The notes under the pieces: model-generated
Told to the model about the DNA's origin: nothing
Seen by the model: the letters and a program-made list of their open reading frames with translations, nothing else
Databases searched by the model: none
Assembly: GCA_902558435.1 (NCBI GenBank)
Contig: CACEDU010000010.1
Coordinates: 1-32,193, forward strand
Direction of reading: 5' to 3'
DNA length: 32,193 bases
DNA from: an uncultured Pelagibacteraceae bacterium
GTDB taxonomy: Bacteria; Pseudomonadota; Alphaproteobacteria; Pelagibacterales; Pelagibacteraceae
Part shown: in pieces, positions 1 to 8,760 of the stretch
Numbering within the stretch: position 1 is the stretch's first letter
Layout: each line of letters opens with the position of its first letter
Made by a program: the position numbers and the translations under genes

Positions 1-424
1 CTGCAATTATTATTGAGTTTTTGGCTTCGAATTTTATGAGAATATTATTCATATGTTTTGTTTTTATTATTTGATCCTTAAAATCGTCTAAGATAATTAA
101 ATTCTTTAAATTATTTTTTGAAGTTATTAGAGATGCGATACTTAATTTCTTCTCACTTTTATTTAGTTTTCTTATTTTATAATTTGATTGACCTTTAGGA
201 CCATGAGCAACTCCACCTCCTACAAATATAGGTGCCTTTTTGCTTGCATGTCTCGCATTTCCAGTTCCCTTTTGAGCATAAATTTTTGATGTAGAACCAA
301 CTATTTCATTTTTTTGCTTTGTTTTTGCTCTTCTACCTTTAAAATTTGCATTTGTTTTATACAATACAGCACTTACTAATTTAGTATTTATTTTTGCTGC
401 AACAATTTTATCAGAAACTTCAAT
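1..424 (-). CDS. rplD: 50S ribosomal protein L4, 5' part only (broken, runs off left edge)
   Basis: L4 is an early-assembly 23S rRNA-binding protein that lines the peptide exit tunnel. Read on the minus strand, the frame gives unmistakable L4 sequence: IEVSDKIVAAKINTK, then KIYAQKGTGNARHASKKAP and FVGGGVAHGPKG, which is the conserved tunnel-loop region. About 141 residues are present, against about 200 for the family. The frame is open from a stop at 448-446, but there is no ATG before the L4-like sequence begins near 424, so the native N-terminus (perhaps 10-20 residues) is missing. The C-terminal part lies beyond position 1. In every normal S10 operon rplD is co-directional with rplW; here it points away from it. 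This is almost certainly a chimeric fold-back at a contig end and not a working gene. Confidence 0.9.
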   Translation of the reverse strand, partial: MEVSDKIVAAKINTKLVSAVLYKTNANFKGRRAKTKQKNEIVGSTSKIYAQKGTGNARHASKKAPIFVGGGVAHGPKGQSNYKIRKLNKSEKKLSIASLITSKNNLKNLIILDDFKDQIIKTKHMNNILIKFEAKNSIIIA

Positions 425-431
425 AAAAGAG
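413..431. other. Inversion junction inside rplD
   Basis: Left of this point the plus strand is antisense rplD; right of it the plus strand is the sense 3' end of rplD. The bases around 415-424 (GAAACTTCAA) read sensibly on both sides: IEV on the minus strand and ETSI on the plus strand. That fits joining at a short shared sequence, as seen in amplification or assembly chimeras. The exact breakpoint cannot be placed without reads or a close reference. Confidence 0.75.
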
Positions 432-449
432 TTAGAGAAAAGATATTAA
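420..449 (+). pseudogene. rplD: 50S ribosomal protein L4, last codons only
   Basis: Reading the plus strand into the rplW start gives SIKELEKRY followed by TAA at 447-449, one base before the rplW ATG. The charged helix and basic-aromatic end fit an L4 C-terminus, and the position directly upstream of rplW is where rplD should end. Only about nine codons survive; upstream of about 420 the plus strand becomes the antisense of rplD itself. Assignment rests on position and on the look of a very short peptide, so it is less certain than the minus-strand part. Confidence 0.6.
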
Positions 450-450
450 T

Positions 451-744
451 ATGGAAAAATTACACTTATACGATAAAATAATATCACCATTGGTTACTGA
501 AAAATCAACAAACCTTTCAGAACAAAATAAAATTACTTTTAAGGTTAATACAAAAGCTAACAAAAATAATTTAAAAAAAAATATTGAAAAAATATTCAAA
601 GTTAACGTGACGAAAGTAAATATTATAAATAAAAAAACAAGAATTAAAGTCACAAGAGGAAAAAAAGTTAAAGTAAAAGGATACAAGAAGGCAATTATAA
701 CATTAAAGAAAGGTCAAAATATTGATCTAACTACTGGAATTTAA
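451..744 (+). CDS. rplW: 50S ribosomal protein L23
   Basis: L23 binds 23S rRNA at the peptide exit and is the docking site for trigger factor and SRP. The 97-residue product has the family start (IISPLVTEKSTNL) and the usual length of 95-100. The middle is a lysine/asparagine-rich stretch where homologs have conserved basic residues of the rRNA-binding loop (KVNVTKVNII). It starts one base after the rplD stop remnant and is followed four bases later by rplB, the normal S10-operon order. Because the sequence upstream is chimeric, the true promoter and upstream genes (rpsJ, rplC, rplD) are not visible here. Confidence 0.95.
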   Translation: MEKLHLYDKIISPLVTEKSTNLSEQNKITFKVNTKANKNNLKKNIEKIFKVNVTKVNIINKKTRIKVTRGKKVKVKGYKKAIITLKKGQNIDLTTGI

Positions 745-748
745 ATAT

Positions 749-1582
749 ATGGCACTAAAAACATTTAAACCCTATACTAAATCAACACGTGGAACTATCC
801 TTGTTAATAAAGAAGGTCTTTGGAAAGGTAAGCCTTTTAAATCTCTAACATCTCCAAATAATTCATCAAAAGGTAGAAATAATTATGGTCGAATTACTTC
901 TAGAAATCATGGTGGAGGACATAAGCATAAATATCGACAGATTGATTTTTATAGAAAAAAATTAGATATCGAGGCAGAGGTAGAAAGAATAGAATATGAT
1001 CCAAATAGATCATGTCATATTATGCTTGTAAAATTCATTGATGGAGAAAGATTTTATTATCTTGCACCGAAAGACATTAAAGTTGGTGATAAAATTCAGA
1101 ACGGATCAAATTCAGAGATAAAAATTGGAAACTGTATGCCTCTTAAAGATATACCTGTTGGCATAGATATACATAATGTAGAAATAAATCCTGGTGGAGG
1201 TGGAAAAATTGCTAGATCCGCTGGTACTTCTGTATCAATATCAGGTATAGATGGTGATTATACAATCATAAAAATGACTTCTGGAGAAGTTAGAAAGATA
1301 AATTCAAATTCAATGGCAACCATTGGTGTACTTTCCAACCCTGACCAAAAAAATATTAAAATTGGTAAAGCTGGAAGATCAAGATGGCTTGGTATCAGAC
1401 CACACACAAGAGGTGTTGTTAAAAATCCTGTAGATCATCCACATGGTGGTGGTGAAGGAAAATCTGCAGGAGGTAGACACCCAGTTTCACCAAAAGGACA
1501 ATCTGCCAAGGGACTTAAAACAAGAGATAATAAAAGAACAGATAAATTTATAATTAGAAGAAGAAAGAAAAAAAGAGCGTAA
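749..1582 (+). CDS. rplB: 50S ribosomal protein L2
   Basis: L2 is needed for subunit joining and peptidyl-transferase activity. At 277 residues it matches the family. Visible landmarks are the N-terminal MALKTFKPYTKSTRG, the GRNNYGRITSRNHGGGHKH segment (about residues 43-61), and the near-invariant C-terminal NPVDHPHGGGEGK with the histidine implicated in peptidyl transfer, ending in a very basic RRRKKKRA tail. It lies four bases after rplW and three bases before rpsS, so it is clearly co-transcribed. Confidence 0.97.
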   Translation: MALKTFKPYTKSTRGTILVNKEGLWKGKPFKSLTSPNNSSKGRNNYGRITSRNHGGGHKHKYRQIDFYRKKLDIEAEVERIEYDPNRSCHIMLVKFIDGERFYYLAPKDIKVGDKIQNGSNSEIKIGNCMPLKDIPVGIDIHNVEINPGGGGKIARSAGTSVSISGIDGDYTIIKMTSGEVRKINSNSMATIGVLSNPDQKNIKIGKAGRSRWLGIRPHTRGVVKNPVDHPHGGGEGKSAGGRHPVSPKGQSAKGLKTRDNKRTDKFIIRRRKKKRA

Positions 1583-1585
1583 AAT

Positions 1586-1885
1586 ATGGCTAGATCAGTT
1601 TGGAAAGGACCATTTGTTGAGGAAAGCTTAATAAAGAAGGTAGAAAAGCTAAAAAATGAAACTGTAAAAAAACCTATCAAAACATGGTCAAGAAAATCAA
1701 CAATTATTCCAGATTTTGTGGGTGTAAGTTTTTTAATATATAATGGTAAAAAATTTATACCAATTACAATCTCCGAAGACATGGTTGGTCATAAATTTGG
1801 TGAATTTGCTCCAACCAGACAGTTCTTTGGTCATACACCAGCAGATAAAAAAGCAAAAGTAGAGGGTGGAGCTGCTAAAAAATAA
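1586..1885 (+). CDS. rpsS: 30S ribosomal protein S19
   Basis: S19 sits in the head of the small subunit with S13 and contacts the A-site tRNA region. The product is 99 residues, slightly longer than the usual 92 because of an alanine/lysine tail. It starts [12 protein letters not shown] and carries the S19 signature region [14 protein letters not shown] (about residues 70-83). Its TAA overlaps the rplV ATG by one base (TAATG). Confidence 0.96.
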   Translation: MARSVWKGPFVEESLIKKVEKLKNETVKKPIKTWSRKSTIIPDFVGVSFLIYNGKKFIPITISEDMVGHKFGEFAPTRQFFGHTPADKKAKVEGGAAKK

Positions 1886-2280
1886 TGACAAAATTAGAAA
1901 AAAAAATAGATACTAAAACTGTGAAATCTGTAAATAAAAATGTGAGGTCAAGCACGCGGAAATTAAAGCCAATTTTAAAATCAATTGTTGGAAAAAAAGT
2001 TGACGTAGCAATAAGAGACCTGACATTTTCTGATAAAAGAATTTCAAAAGATGTTAAAAAAACAATATCATCGGCAGTAGCAAATGCTGAAAATAATTAT
2101 CAGTATGACATTGATAAATTAATCATAAAAGAAGCTTATTGTGGAAAACAAGTTGTAATGAAAAGGTTTCGAGCGAGAGCTAAAGGAAGAGCCGCTGAAA
2201 TAATGAAACCTTATTCAAATTTAACAATAATTTTAACTGAACAACAAAAAAAAACGGAGAGTCATGGGACAAAAAGTTAA
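1885..2280 (+). CDS. rplV: 50S ribosomal protein L22
   Basis: L22 has a globular surface part and a long beta-hairpin lining the exit tunnel, the site of macrolide contacts. The 131-residue product has a lysine-rich N-terminal extension of about 20 residues beyond the usual start, then the L22 core with the [19 protein letters not shown] region and the tunnel hairpin [16 protein letters not shown] (about residues 92-107). The start is set by the TAATG overlap with rpsS, with GGAG-type sequence upstream inside rpsS. The 3' end overlaps rpsC by 17 bases. Confidence 0.94.
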   Translation: MTKLEKKIDTKTVKSVNKNVRSSTRKLKPILKSIVGKKVDVAIRDLTFSDKRISKDVKKTISSAVANAENNYQYDIDKLIIKEAYCGKQVVMKRFRARAKGRAAEIMKPYSNLTIILTEQQKKTESHGTKS

Positions 2281-2923
2281 TCCAGTAGGTCTTAGATTAG
2301 GTATTAATAGAGGATGGGACTCTGTTTGGTATGCAAAAAAGAAAGATTTTGGAAATAATTTAATTGAGGATTTTAAGATAAGAAAATATATAAAAAAAAA
2401 TGTAATTAACTCTGGTGTATCAAAAGTTATGATAGAGAGAACAACAAAAAAATGTTTTGTTACTATCTATACTTCAAGACCTGGTTTTGTAATTGGAAAA
2501 AAGGGTACAGATATAGAGAAAATGAAAGCGAACCTATCAAAATTAACAACAAATGAAGTGGTTTTAAACATTAAAGAAGTAAAAAAACCAGAAACAAATA
2601 GTTATTTAGTTGCAGAAAATATTGCTCAGCAACTAGTTAAAAGAGTTTCATATAGACGTGCGATGAAAAGAGCTATGCAATCAGCGTTAAGACTTGGTGC
2701 TAAAGGTATTAAGGTTTCTATAAGTGGACGATTAGGTGGAAATGAGATTGCTAGAACTGAATGGCTAAGAGAGGGCAGTATCCCAGCTCATACTCTTAGA
2801 GCAGATATAGATTATTCAGAAGCAGAAGCTTTAACTACTTATGGGATAATAGGAATAAAGATCTGGATCTATAAAGGTGAGATTTTTACAAAAGAATTTA
2901 GCCAAGAAAGGAACAAAGTTTAA
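2264..2923 (+). CDS. rpsC: 30S ribosomal protein S3
   Basis: S3 lies at the mRNA entry site and contributes helicase activity. The 219-residue product starts [14 protein letters not shown], the standard S3 start. It has the KH domain motif [15 protein letters not shown] (about residues 73-87) and the C-terminal signature with [20 protein letters not shown]. The start is internal to rplV (17-base overlap), with GGAG just upstream, and is fixed by the conserved N-terminus. rplP follows after two bases. Confidence 0.96.
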   Translation: MGQKVNPVGLRLGINRGWDSVWYAKKKDFGNNLIEDFKIRKYIKKNVINSGVSKVMIERTTKKCFVTIYTSRPGFVIGKKGTDIEKMKANLSKLTTNEVVLNIKEVKKPETNSYLVAENIAQQLVKRVSYRRAMKRAMQSALRLGAKGIKVSISGRLGGNEIARTEWLREGSIPAHTLRADIDYSEAEALTTYGIIGIKIWIYKGEIFTKEFSQERNKV

Positions 2924-2925
2924 AA

Positions 2926-3333
2926 ATGTTACAGCCAACAAGAAGTAAATTTAGAAAAGCGCATAAAGGAAGAATTCATGGTACAGCGTCAAGATGTAAT
3001 ATAATGAATTACGGTTCCTTCGGCTTAAAGGCTGTACAACCAGAGAGAATTATATCAAGACAAATCGAGGCAGCAAGAGTTGCTTTAACAAGACACATGA
3101 AGAGACAAGGAAGAGTTTGGACTAGAATGTTTCCAAATATACCAGTTTCAAAAAAACCAACTGAGGTAAGAATGGGAAAAGGTAAGGGATCACCTGAATT
3201 TTGGGCTTGTAGGGTAAAACCTGGAAGAATTTTATTTGAAGTTGATGGTGTTTCAGAACAAATTGCAAAAGAAGCACTTTATAAAGCCTCAGCAAAACTA
3301 CCTATTAAATGTAAATTTATAAAGCGGATATAA
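2926..3333 (+). CDS. rplP: 50S ribosomal protein L16
   Basis: L16 organises the A-site tRNA elbow region and the 5S/23S interface. It is 135 residues, as usual, starting [16 protein letters not shown]. Conserved L16 stretches include [12 protein letters not shown] and the [11 protein letters not shown] region (about residues 83-93), the site near the conserved arginine that is hydroxylated in some bacteria. It is spaced two bases from rpsC and one base from rpmC. Confidence 0.96.
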   Translation: MLQPTRSKFRKAHKGRIHGTASRCNIMNYGSFGLKAVQPERIISRQIEAARVALTRHMKRQGRVWTRMFPNIPVSKKPTEVRMGKGKGSPEFWACRVKPGRILFEVDGVSEQIAKEALYKASAKLPIKCKFIKRI

Positions 3334-3334
3334 A

Positions 3335-3523
3335 ATGAAAAAAAAAGAGATTAAAAAATTGACAAAAAAACAAATGATTGAAAATTTAAATAAACTTAAA
3401 AAAGATCTGTTCAATTTTAGATTTCAAAAAGTAAATGGACAAATAAAAAGTCCATCAAAAATTACAGAGACAAAAAGAAATATTGCTCAATTGAAAACTT
3501 TAATAGGAGAAAAAAATGCCTAA
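3335..3523 (+). CDS. rpmC: 50S ribosomal protein L29
   Basis: This small helical protein sits near the exit tunnel and binds trigger factor and SRP together with L23. The 62 residues are the normal size. The C-terminal half shows the L29 pattern [19 protein letters not shown] followed by a helix with NIAQLKTLI. It overlaps rpsQ by eight bases (ATGCCTAA), so the next start codon is read before this gene ends, suggesting coupled translation. Confidence 0.93.
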   Translation: MKKKEIKKLTKKQMIENLNKLKKDLFNFRFQKVNGQIKSPSKITETKRNIAQLKTLIGEKNA

Positions 3524-3752
3524 AAAAATATTAAATGGTGTTGTTGTAAGTGATAAACCAAATAAGACTATCACCGTTTTAGTTGAGAGAAAATATCAAC
3601 ACCCTGTATTTAAAAAAGTAATGAGGGCAAGAAAAAAATATAACGCTCATGATGAGGAAAATAAATTTAAAACTGGAGATAAAGTCTCAATAAGAGAAAG
3701 CAGACCTTTTTCAAAAAATAAAAAATTTGAAGTCATTGGAGAAATAAAATGA
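3516..3752 (+). CDS. rpsQ: 30S ribosomal protein S17
   Basis: S17 is a primary binder of the 5' domain of 16S rRNA with an OB-fold. The 78 residues start [21 protein letters not shown] and contain the S17 signature around [20 protein letters not shown] near the C-terminus. It is embedded between rpmC (8-base overlap) and rplN (4-base ATGA overlap). Confidence 0.95.
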   Translation: MPKKILNGVVVSDKPNKTITVLVERKYQHPVFKKVMRARKKYNAHDEENKFKTGDKVSIRESRPFSKNKKFEVIGEIK

Positions 3753-4117
3753 TACAAGTACAAACAGAATTACAGGTTGCTGACAACACTGGTGCAAAGA
3801 AAATTGAGTGTATTAAAGTTTTAGGTGGATCTAAAAGAAGATACGCAAGTATAGGCGACACTATAGTTGTAGCAGTCAAAGAGGCGATACCAAAAGGGAA
3901 AGTTAAAAAAGGTTCAGTACATAAAGCGGTTGTTGTAAGGGTTAAAAAGGGAATACATAGAAATGATGGTTCAAAAGTTAGATTTGACAACAATGCGGCA
4001 GTTTTAACTGATGATAAAGGTGAACCAATAGGAACTAGAATTTTTGGACCTGTGACTAGAGAACTAAGAACTAGAGGTCAGATGAAAATTATTTCGCTAG
4101 CACCAGAGGTATTATAA
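3749..4117 (+). CDS. rplN: 50S ribosomal protein L14
   Basis: L14 lies at the subunit interface, contacts 16S rRNA helix 14 and is the target of the silencing factor RsfS. It is 122 residues, exactly the family length. It starts [18 protein letters not shown] and contains the L14 signature region [20 protein letters not shown] (about residues 37-56). It has a well-placed GGAG upstream inside rpsQ and ends in a TAATG overlap with rplX. Confidence 0.97.
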   Translation: MIQVQTELQVADNTGAKKIECIKVLGGSKRRYASIGDTIVVAVKEAIPKGKVKKGSVHKAVVVRVKKGIHRNDGSKVRFDNNAAVLTDDKGEPIGTRIFGPVTRELRTRGQMKIISLAPEVL

Positions 4118-4356
4118 TGATTAAAAAAGGTTTAAAAGTGAAAATTTTAACTGGAAAAGATAAAAATAAAGAAGGCGATGTTATGGAAATTGATAGAAAA
4201 AATTGCAGAGCCAAAATTAAGGGAATAAACATAGTTAAAAAACACGTAAAAACAACAAAAGAGAAGAAAGGTGGAATAATCTCAAAAGAAAATTTTGTTC
4301 ATCTATCAAATCTTAAAGTTATGGAAGTGAATAAAAAAGAGCAGGTTAAAAAATAA
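4117..4356 (+). CDS. rplX: 50S ribosomal protein L24 (short form)
   Basis: L24 initiates assembly of the large subunit and binds near the exit tunnel. The KOW motif is plain at the N-terminus ([19 protein letters not shown]), followed by [10 protein letters not shown]. At 79 residues it is distinctly shorter than the usual 100-105; the missing part is the C-terminal segment, and the reading frame ends naturally in a TAATG overlap with rplE, so it is not a frameshift. Shortening is in line with other streamlined features of this genome. Confidence 0.94.
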   Translation: MIKKGLKVKILTGKDKNKEGDVMEIDRKNCRAKIKGINIVKKHVKTTKEKKGGIISKENFVHLSNLKVMEVNKKEQVKK

Positions 4357-4910
4357 TGGAACCAAGAATAAAAGAGTTAATTATAAAAGAAATAAACCCA
4401 AGTTTAAAAGAAAAGTTTGGTTACAAAAACTTATACATGGGACCAAAAATAGAGAAAGTGGTTTTAAATATGGGATTAGGTTTAGATGGAAATGATACAA
4501 AAATTTTATCTTCTTGCCAAGAGGACTTAGCAAACATTACTGGTCAAAAGCCAGTTGTTACAAAATTCAAAAAATCTATAGCTAATTTTAAAACACGAAA
4601 AAATACAAATTCAGGACTTAAGGTTACTTTAAGAAAAAATATAATGTATGAGTTTATTGATAGATTGGTTAATATTGCGTTACCTAGAATTAAGGATTTT
4701 AGAGGTTTAAGTCGAAATGGATTCGACAAGTTTGGAAATTACACATTTGGCATAAAAGAACAAATTATTTTTCCAGAGGTAAATTTTGATAAAGTAGACA
4801 AAATTAGAGGTTTAGATATCACGATAGTAATAAAATCAATGGACAAAAAACATAGTTTTGAACTTTTGAAACAACTAAATTTTCCATTTATAGAAAAGGG
4901 GATTAACTAA
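4356..4910 (+). CDS. rplE: 50S ribosomal protein L5
   Basis: L5 binds 5S rRNA in the central protuberance and contacts P-site tRNA. The 184-residue length is normal. Recognisable stretches are [13 protein letters not shown] (about residues 30-42), the [20 protein letters not shown] region and the C-terminal [12 protein letters not shown] with LDITIVI. TAATG overlaps join it to both rplX and rpsN. Confidence 0.97.
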   Translation: MEPRIKELIIKEINPSLKEKFGYKNLYMGPKIEKVVLNMGLGLDGNDTKILSSCQEDLANITGQKPVVTKFKKSIANFKTRKNTNSGLKVTLRKNIMYEFIDRLVNIALPRIKDFRGLSRNGFDKFGNYTFGIKEQIIFPEVNFDKVDKIRGLDITIVIKSMDKKHSFELLKQLNFPFIEKGIN

Positions 4911-5215
4911 TGGCAAAATTAAGCTCAATAAATAAAAATAACAAAAGAATAAAATTGTCTAATAAGTATTATAAAAAAAGATCAGAGTTAAAAAAAATTA
5001 TTATGAATAAAAAACTAACTCTAGAAGAAAGATTCAAAGCACAACAAAAATTATCAAAATTACCAAGAAATTCTGCAAAAATAAGAGTAAGAAATAGATG
5101 TCAAATAACTGGTAGACCACATGGCGTTTATCGAAAATTAAAAATATCAAGAATTGCACTAAGACAATTAGGTTTAGAGGGTAAAATTCCTGGTATGGTA
5201 AAATCAAGTTGGTAG
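4910..5215 (+). CDS. rpsN: 30S ribosomal protein S14, zinc-free type
   Basis: S14 is in the head of the small subunit and contacts S3, S10 and S19. The 101 residues are the long, proteobacterial form. The C-terminal motif [16 protein letters not shown] is intact, and the CxxC...CxxC zinc ribbon of the short form is absent, with only one cysteine in the protein. It has a TAATG overlap with rplE, and a ten-base gap follows before rpsH. Confidence 0.96.
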   Translation: MAKLSSINKNNKRIKLSNKYYKKRSELKKIIMNKKLTLEERFKAQQKLSKLPRNSAKIRVRNRCQITGRPHGVYRKLKISRIALRQLGLEGKIPGMVKSSW

Positions 5216-5225
5216 AAAGGATATT

Positions 5226-5621
5226 ATGAGTTTAAGTGATCCAATTGGTGACATGTTAGCTAGATTAAAAAACTCTCAGATGAGAAATCATAAGAAAATA
5301 GAGCTACCATCATCGAAATTCAAAACAAAAATAGCTGAAATATTAAAATCGGAGGGATATATAATTGACTATGAGGTAAAGTCTGATGAAAATAAATCGA
5401 ATTTACATATTAGCTTAAAGTATAATTCTGGTAATCCAGTAATAAGTTCTATCGAAAGGGTATCAAAACCAGGAAGAAGAATTTTCTCAAGCGCTGAGAG
5501 TTTGCCAAAAGTCAATAATGGATTAGGAATAGCAATAATTTCAACATCAAAAGGTGTAATGACTGATATTGATGCGAGGAAGAATAAATTAGGTGGTGAA
5601 ATAATTTGTAAGGTATTTTAA
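5226..5621 (+). CDS. rpsH: 30S ribosomal protein S8
   Basis: S8 binds the central domain of 16S rRNA and, in E. coli, represses the spc operon by binding its mRNA. The 131 residues start MSLSDPIGDMLARLKNSQ and end with the S8 signature GLGIAIISTSKGVMTD...GGEIICKVF. One of the clearest Shine-Dalgarno sequences in the cluster (AAAGGA at about 5216-5220) lies in the short gap after rpsN. The stop overlaps the rplF start by one base. Confidence 0.96.
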   Translation: MSLSDPIGDMLARLKNSQMRNHKKIELPSSKFKTKIAEILKSEGYIIDYEVKSDENKSNLHISLKYNSGNPVISSIERVSKPGRRIFSSAESLPKVNNGLGIAIISTSKGVMTDIDARKNKLGGEIICKVF

Positions 5622-6160
5622 TGTCAAAAATTGGTAAGATAAATATTTCAATCCCAGAAAAAGTTAAAGTTATTCTAAATGGAGATATGATAAATATAGA
5701 GGGACCACTAGGAAAAAAGTCATTAAATATTGATCTAGATATTTTCGATCTAAATATTAATGAGGGAAAAGCTATTTCAATTAAACCAAAAAAAAATAAT
5801 CAAAATAATAAAAGACTTTGGGGAATGAATAGAAGTTTAATAAATAATGCTATCATAGGCACTAGTAAAGGATATGAAAAGATTCTAGAATTAACTGGAG
5901 TTGGATACAGAGCAGCTTTGAAGGGAAATATTCTTAATCTACAATTAGGATTTAGTCATGATATAAATTTTAGTATTCCCGAAGGTGTAAAAATTAACGT
6001 GGAAAAACAGACGATTCTTAAAATATCTGGGACAGATAAACAACAGGTTGGAATGGTAGCAGCTGAAATTAAAAGCATTAGACCTCCAGAACCATACAAG
6101 GGTAAAGGAATAAAGGAACAAGGACAATATATATTGAGAAAAGAGGGTAAAAAGAAATAA
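5621..6160 (+). CDS. rplF: 50S ribosomal protein L6
   Basis: L6 lies near the factor-binding site and the base of the L7/L12 stalk. At 179 residues it has the usual two tandem domains: the first starts [17 protein letters not shown], and the second is entered through [14 protein letters not shown] (about residues 90-103). The C-terminal signature [16 protein letters not shown] is intact. It is joined to rpsH and rplR by TAATG overlaps. Confidence 0.97.
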   Translation: MSKIGKINISIPEKVKVILNGDMINIEGPLGKKSLNIDLDIFDLNINEGKAISIKPKKNNQNNKRLWGMNRSLINNAIIGTSKGYEKILELTGVGYRAALKGNILNLQLGFSHDINFSIPEGVKINVEKQTILKISGTDKQQVGMVAAEIKSIRPPEPYKGKGIKEQGQYILRKEGKKK

Positions 6161-6513
6161 TGAATTTAACAAAAATAACTAGAAAAAAATTTAGAATAAG
6201 AAATAAAGTAAAGAAAGTGTCTAAAAAAGATCGATTTAGACTAAGTGTAAATAGAACTTCAAAAAATATTAGTGCTCAAATTATAGATGATACTAAAAAT
6301 ATTACGTTGGTTTCTGCATCATCAAATACAAAAGAGGTAAAATCACAAAAGAAAAATAAAAAAGAATTATCTGCACTAGTAGCAGAACAACTTGCAAAGA
6401 AAGCCAAAGATATGAAAATTACAAAAGTTTATTTTGATAGAGGTATATATAAATATCATGGTAGAATAAAATTATTAGCAGAGGAACTTAGAAAAAATGG
6501 AATGGAATTTTAA
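6160..6513 (+). CDS. rplR: 50S ribosomal protein L18
   Basis: L18 brings 5S rRNA into the large subunit together with L5. The 117-residue product has the basic N-terminus ([16 protein letters not shown]), the [20 protein letters not shown] strand region and the C-terminal [26 protein letters not shown], typical of L18 (family pattern [23 protein letters not shown]). Length is normal. A two-base gap separates it from rpsE. Confidence 0.96.
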   Translation: MNLTKITRKKFRIRNKVKKVSKKDRFRLSVNRTSKNISAQIIDDTKNITLVSASSNTKEVKSQKKNKKELSALVAEQLAKKAKDMKITKVYFDRGIYKYHGRIKLLAEELRKNGMEF

Positions 6514-6515
6514 AT

Positions 6516-7016
6516 ATGGAAAAAAATACTGATTTTATTGAAAAACTAGTGCACATAAATAGGATCACTAAAGTTGTAAAAGGTGGTAGAAGATTTGGTT
6601 TTTCGGCTTTAGTCGTAGTGGGAAATCAAAATGGAAAAATTGGAGTTGCTCACGCTAAAGCCAAGCAGGTTCCTGATGCGATTAAAAAAGCAAATGATTT
6701 AGCTAGAAGAAATCTTATACAAATTCCTCTGAGAGAGGGGAGAACTATTCATCATGATATTTTTGGAAAGGATGGTGCTGGTAAAATAAAATTAAGAGCT
6801 GCTCCAAAGGGTACAGGAATAATTGCTGGTGGCGCTGTTAGAGCTGTTTGTGAAGTTTTGGGAATAAAAGATATTGTTGCAAAATCACTTGGAACAGCAA
6901 ATCCTCACAATGTAATAAGAGCATGTATGAAAGCCCTTACAAATCAAAATTCACCAAAAAATATTTCAATAATTAGAAACAAAAAAATTTCAGAAATAAT
7001 TGAGAAAAGAGGATAA
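6516..7016 (+). CDS. rpsE: 30S ribosomal protein S5
   Basis: S5 helps set decoding accuracy (ram mutations) and mRNA unwinding. The 166 residues include the N-terminal dsRBD-like signature KVVKGGRRFGFSALVVVGNQ (about residues 20-39) and the second domain with PKGTGIIAGGAVRAVCEVLGI. Length is normal. Its TAA overlaps the rplO ATG, leaving no room for rpmD, which usually sits between these two genes. Confidence 0.97.
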   Translation: MEKNTDFIEKLVHINRITKVVKGGRRFGFSALVVVGNQNGKIGVAHAKAKQVPDAIKKANDLARRNLIQIPLREGRTIHHDIFGKDGAGKIKLRAAPKGTGIIAGGAVRAVCEVLGIKDIVAKSLGTANPHNVIRACMKALTNQNSPKNISIIRNKKISEIIEKRG

Positions 7017-7474
7017 TGAATACCTTAAATAATACTGTAAAAGTTAAAGTTAGTAAAAAAAGACTCGGTAGAGGTATTGGCTCTGGAAAAGGAAAAACCT
7101 CAGGTAGGGGGATAAAAGGTCAAAAATCTAGATCTGGTGTTGCTATAAAAAGCTTTGAGGGTGGTCAAATGCCACTTTATAGAAGGCTCCCAAAAAGAGG
7201 TTTCAATCCGATAAATAAATTAAAAGTTGCAAAAATTAATCTTGATCAATTACAAAAATTTGTTGATTCAAAAAGAATTGATAATGAAGCACAAATAAAT
7301 TTAGATAGTTTAAAAAAAAATAATATTATTCATAAGTCGTATTTAAAATTTAAAGTTCTTGGTAATGGTAATCTTACATCAAAAATTGATATACTGGCTG
7401 ATTTTTCATCTATATCTGCTAAGGAAAAAATAGAGAAACTTGGTGGAATTTTAAAATTAAAAAATCATAAATAA
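7016..7474 (+). CDS. rplO: 50S ribosomal protein L15
   Basis: L15 is a late-assembling protein that threads an extended arm through 23S rRNA. The 152-residue product has the glycine/basic N-terminal arm RLGRGIGSGKGKTSGRG and KSFEGGQMPLYRRLPKRGF (about residues 49-67), both diagnostic. The C-terminal globular part is lysine- and asparagine-rich but of normal length. It is flanked by TAATG overlaps with rpsE and secY. Confidence 0.96.
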   Translation: MNTLNNTVKVKVSKKRLGRGIGSGKGKTSGRGIKGQKSRSGVAIKSFEGGQMPLYRRLPKRGFNPINKLKVAKINLDQLQKFVDSKRIDNEAQINLDSLKKNNIIHKSYLKFKVLGNGNLTSKIDILADFSSISAKEKIEKLGGILKLKNHK

Positions 7475-8754
7475 TGAGTGAGTTATCACAAAAAAATGAT
7501 TTAAGAAATCGTATTTTATTTACTGTTTTTATATTAGCAATTTATAGATTGGGAACATTTGTTCCATTACCAGGTATTGATCCTGAGCAACTTCAAATAA
7601 TGATGGATAGTAACCAAAAAGGTTTACTTGGCATGTTTAATGTATTTGCTGGTGGTGCTGTAAGTAGAATGGCTATATTTGCTTTAGGAATAATGCCATA
7701 TATTTCATCATCTATTATTGTACAACTTTTGACTGGTGTAACTGATTATTTTAAGAACCTTAAAGCTCAAGGAGAAATAGGAAGGCAAAAAATTACACAA
7801 ATAACAAGATATGGAACTGTATTATTAGCAACAGTCCAAGGATATGGACTTGCTGTAGGTCTAGAGTCATCAGCAGATTTAGTAATAAATCCAGGCGCTT
7901 TTTTTAAAATTTCAACTGTTACAACAATTGTAGCTGGAACAATATTTCTAATGTGGTTAGGTGAACAAATAACACAAAGAGGTATAGGAAATGGTATTTC
8001 GTTAATAATATTTTCGGGAATAGTCGCAGAAATACCTAGAGCATTAGTAACAACATTTGAGCTTGGTAGAACAGGGGCAATATCAACAGTTATGATAATA
8101 TTTATATTTGTTTTACTAGTTCTCACAATTTTATTTATTGTTTTCATGGAAAGAGCCCTGAGAAAAATTTTAATAAATTACCCAAAAAGACAAATGGGAA
8201 ATAAAATGTACGGTGGTGAGTCATCACATTTACCACTAAAAATAAATTCCGCAGGTGTAATACCTGCCATATTTGCTTCAGCTTTATTACTTTTGCCTGT
8301 TACTTTTTCTAATTTTAACGTATCTCAAAATGAAACGTTTTTAAATATATCGTCTTATTTTTCACAAGGACAACCTCTTTATATGATTTTATACGCTTCA
8401 GGTATTATATTTTTTACTTTTTTTTACACATCTATTACTTTTAATCCAAATGAGACGGCTGAGAATTTAAGAAAATACGGTGGATTTATACCAGGAATTA
8501 GACCAGGAGAAAGTACCGCTTTATATATTGATACTATATTAACAAGACTTACTACAATTGGAGCAATTTATCTTACACTTGTATGTTTAATGCCAGAATT
8601 TCTGATTGCAAATTATCCTATTCCATTTTATTTAGGTGGAGCTTCTGTTTTAATTGTTGTGGTGGTGGCTATTGACACTGTAACACAGGTACAGACTAGA
8701 TTAATGAGTTCACAATACGAACAATTGATTAAGAAAACAAAATTTGGAAGATAA
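7474..8754 (+). CDS. secY: Preprotein translocase subunit SecY
   Basis: SecY is the protein-conducting channel of the inner membrane. The 426 residues carry the ten hydrophobic segments expected. Landmarks are the TM1-plug region YRLGTFVPLPGIDPEQL, ALGIMPYISSSIIVQLL in TM2, the GERIT-like GEQITQRGIGNGISLIIF (about residues 165-182) and the cytosolic loop GGFIPGIRPGESTALYI. Its position after rplO is the standard spc order. A six-base gap separates it from adk. Confidence 0.97.
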   Translation: MSELSQKNDLRNRILFTVFILAIYRLGTFVPLPGIDPEQLQIMMDSNQKGLLGMFNVFAGGAVSRMAIFALGIMPYISSSIIVQLLTGVTDYFKNLKAQGEIGRQKITQITRYGTVLLATVQGYGLAVGLESSADLVINPGAFFKISTVTTIVAGTIFLMWLGEQITQRGIGNGISLIIFSGIVAEIPRALVTTFELGRTGAISTVMIIFIFVLLVLTILFIVFMERALRKILINYPKRQMGNKMYGGESSHLPLKINSAGVIPAIFASALLLLPVTFSNFNVSQNETFLNISSYFSQGQPLYMILYASGIIFFTFFYTSITFNPNETAENLRKYGGFIPGIRPGESTALYIDTILTRLTTIGAIYLTLVCLMPEFLIANYPIPFYLGGASVLIVVVVAIDTVTQVQTRLMSSQYEQLIKKTKFGR

Positions 8755-8760
8755 TTGTAA

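Noticed and set aside
432..686. 84-codon minus-strand open frame over rplW
   Set aside because: Antisense of L23; the phenylalanine/leucine-rich translation is the expected shadow of lysine-rich coding sequence.
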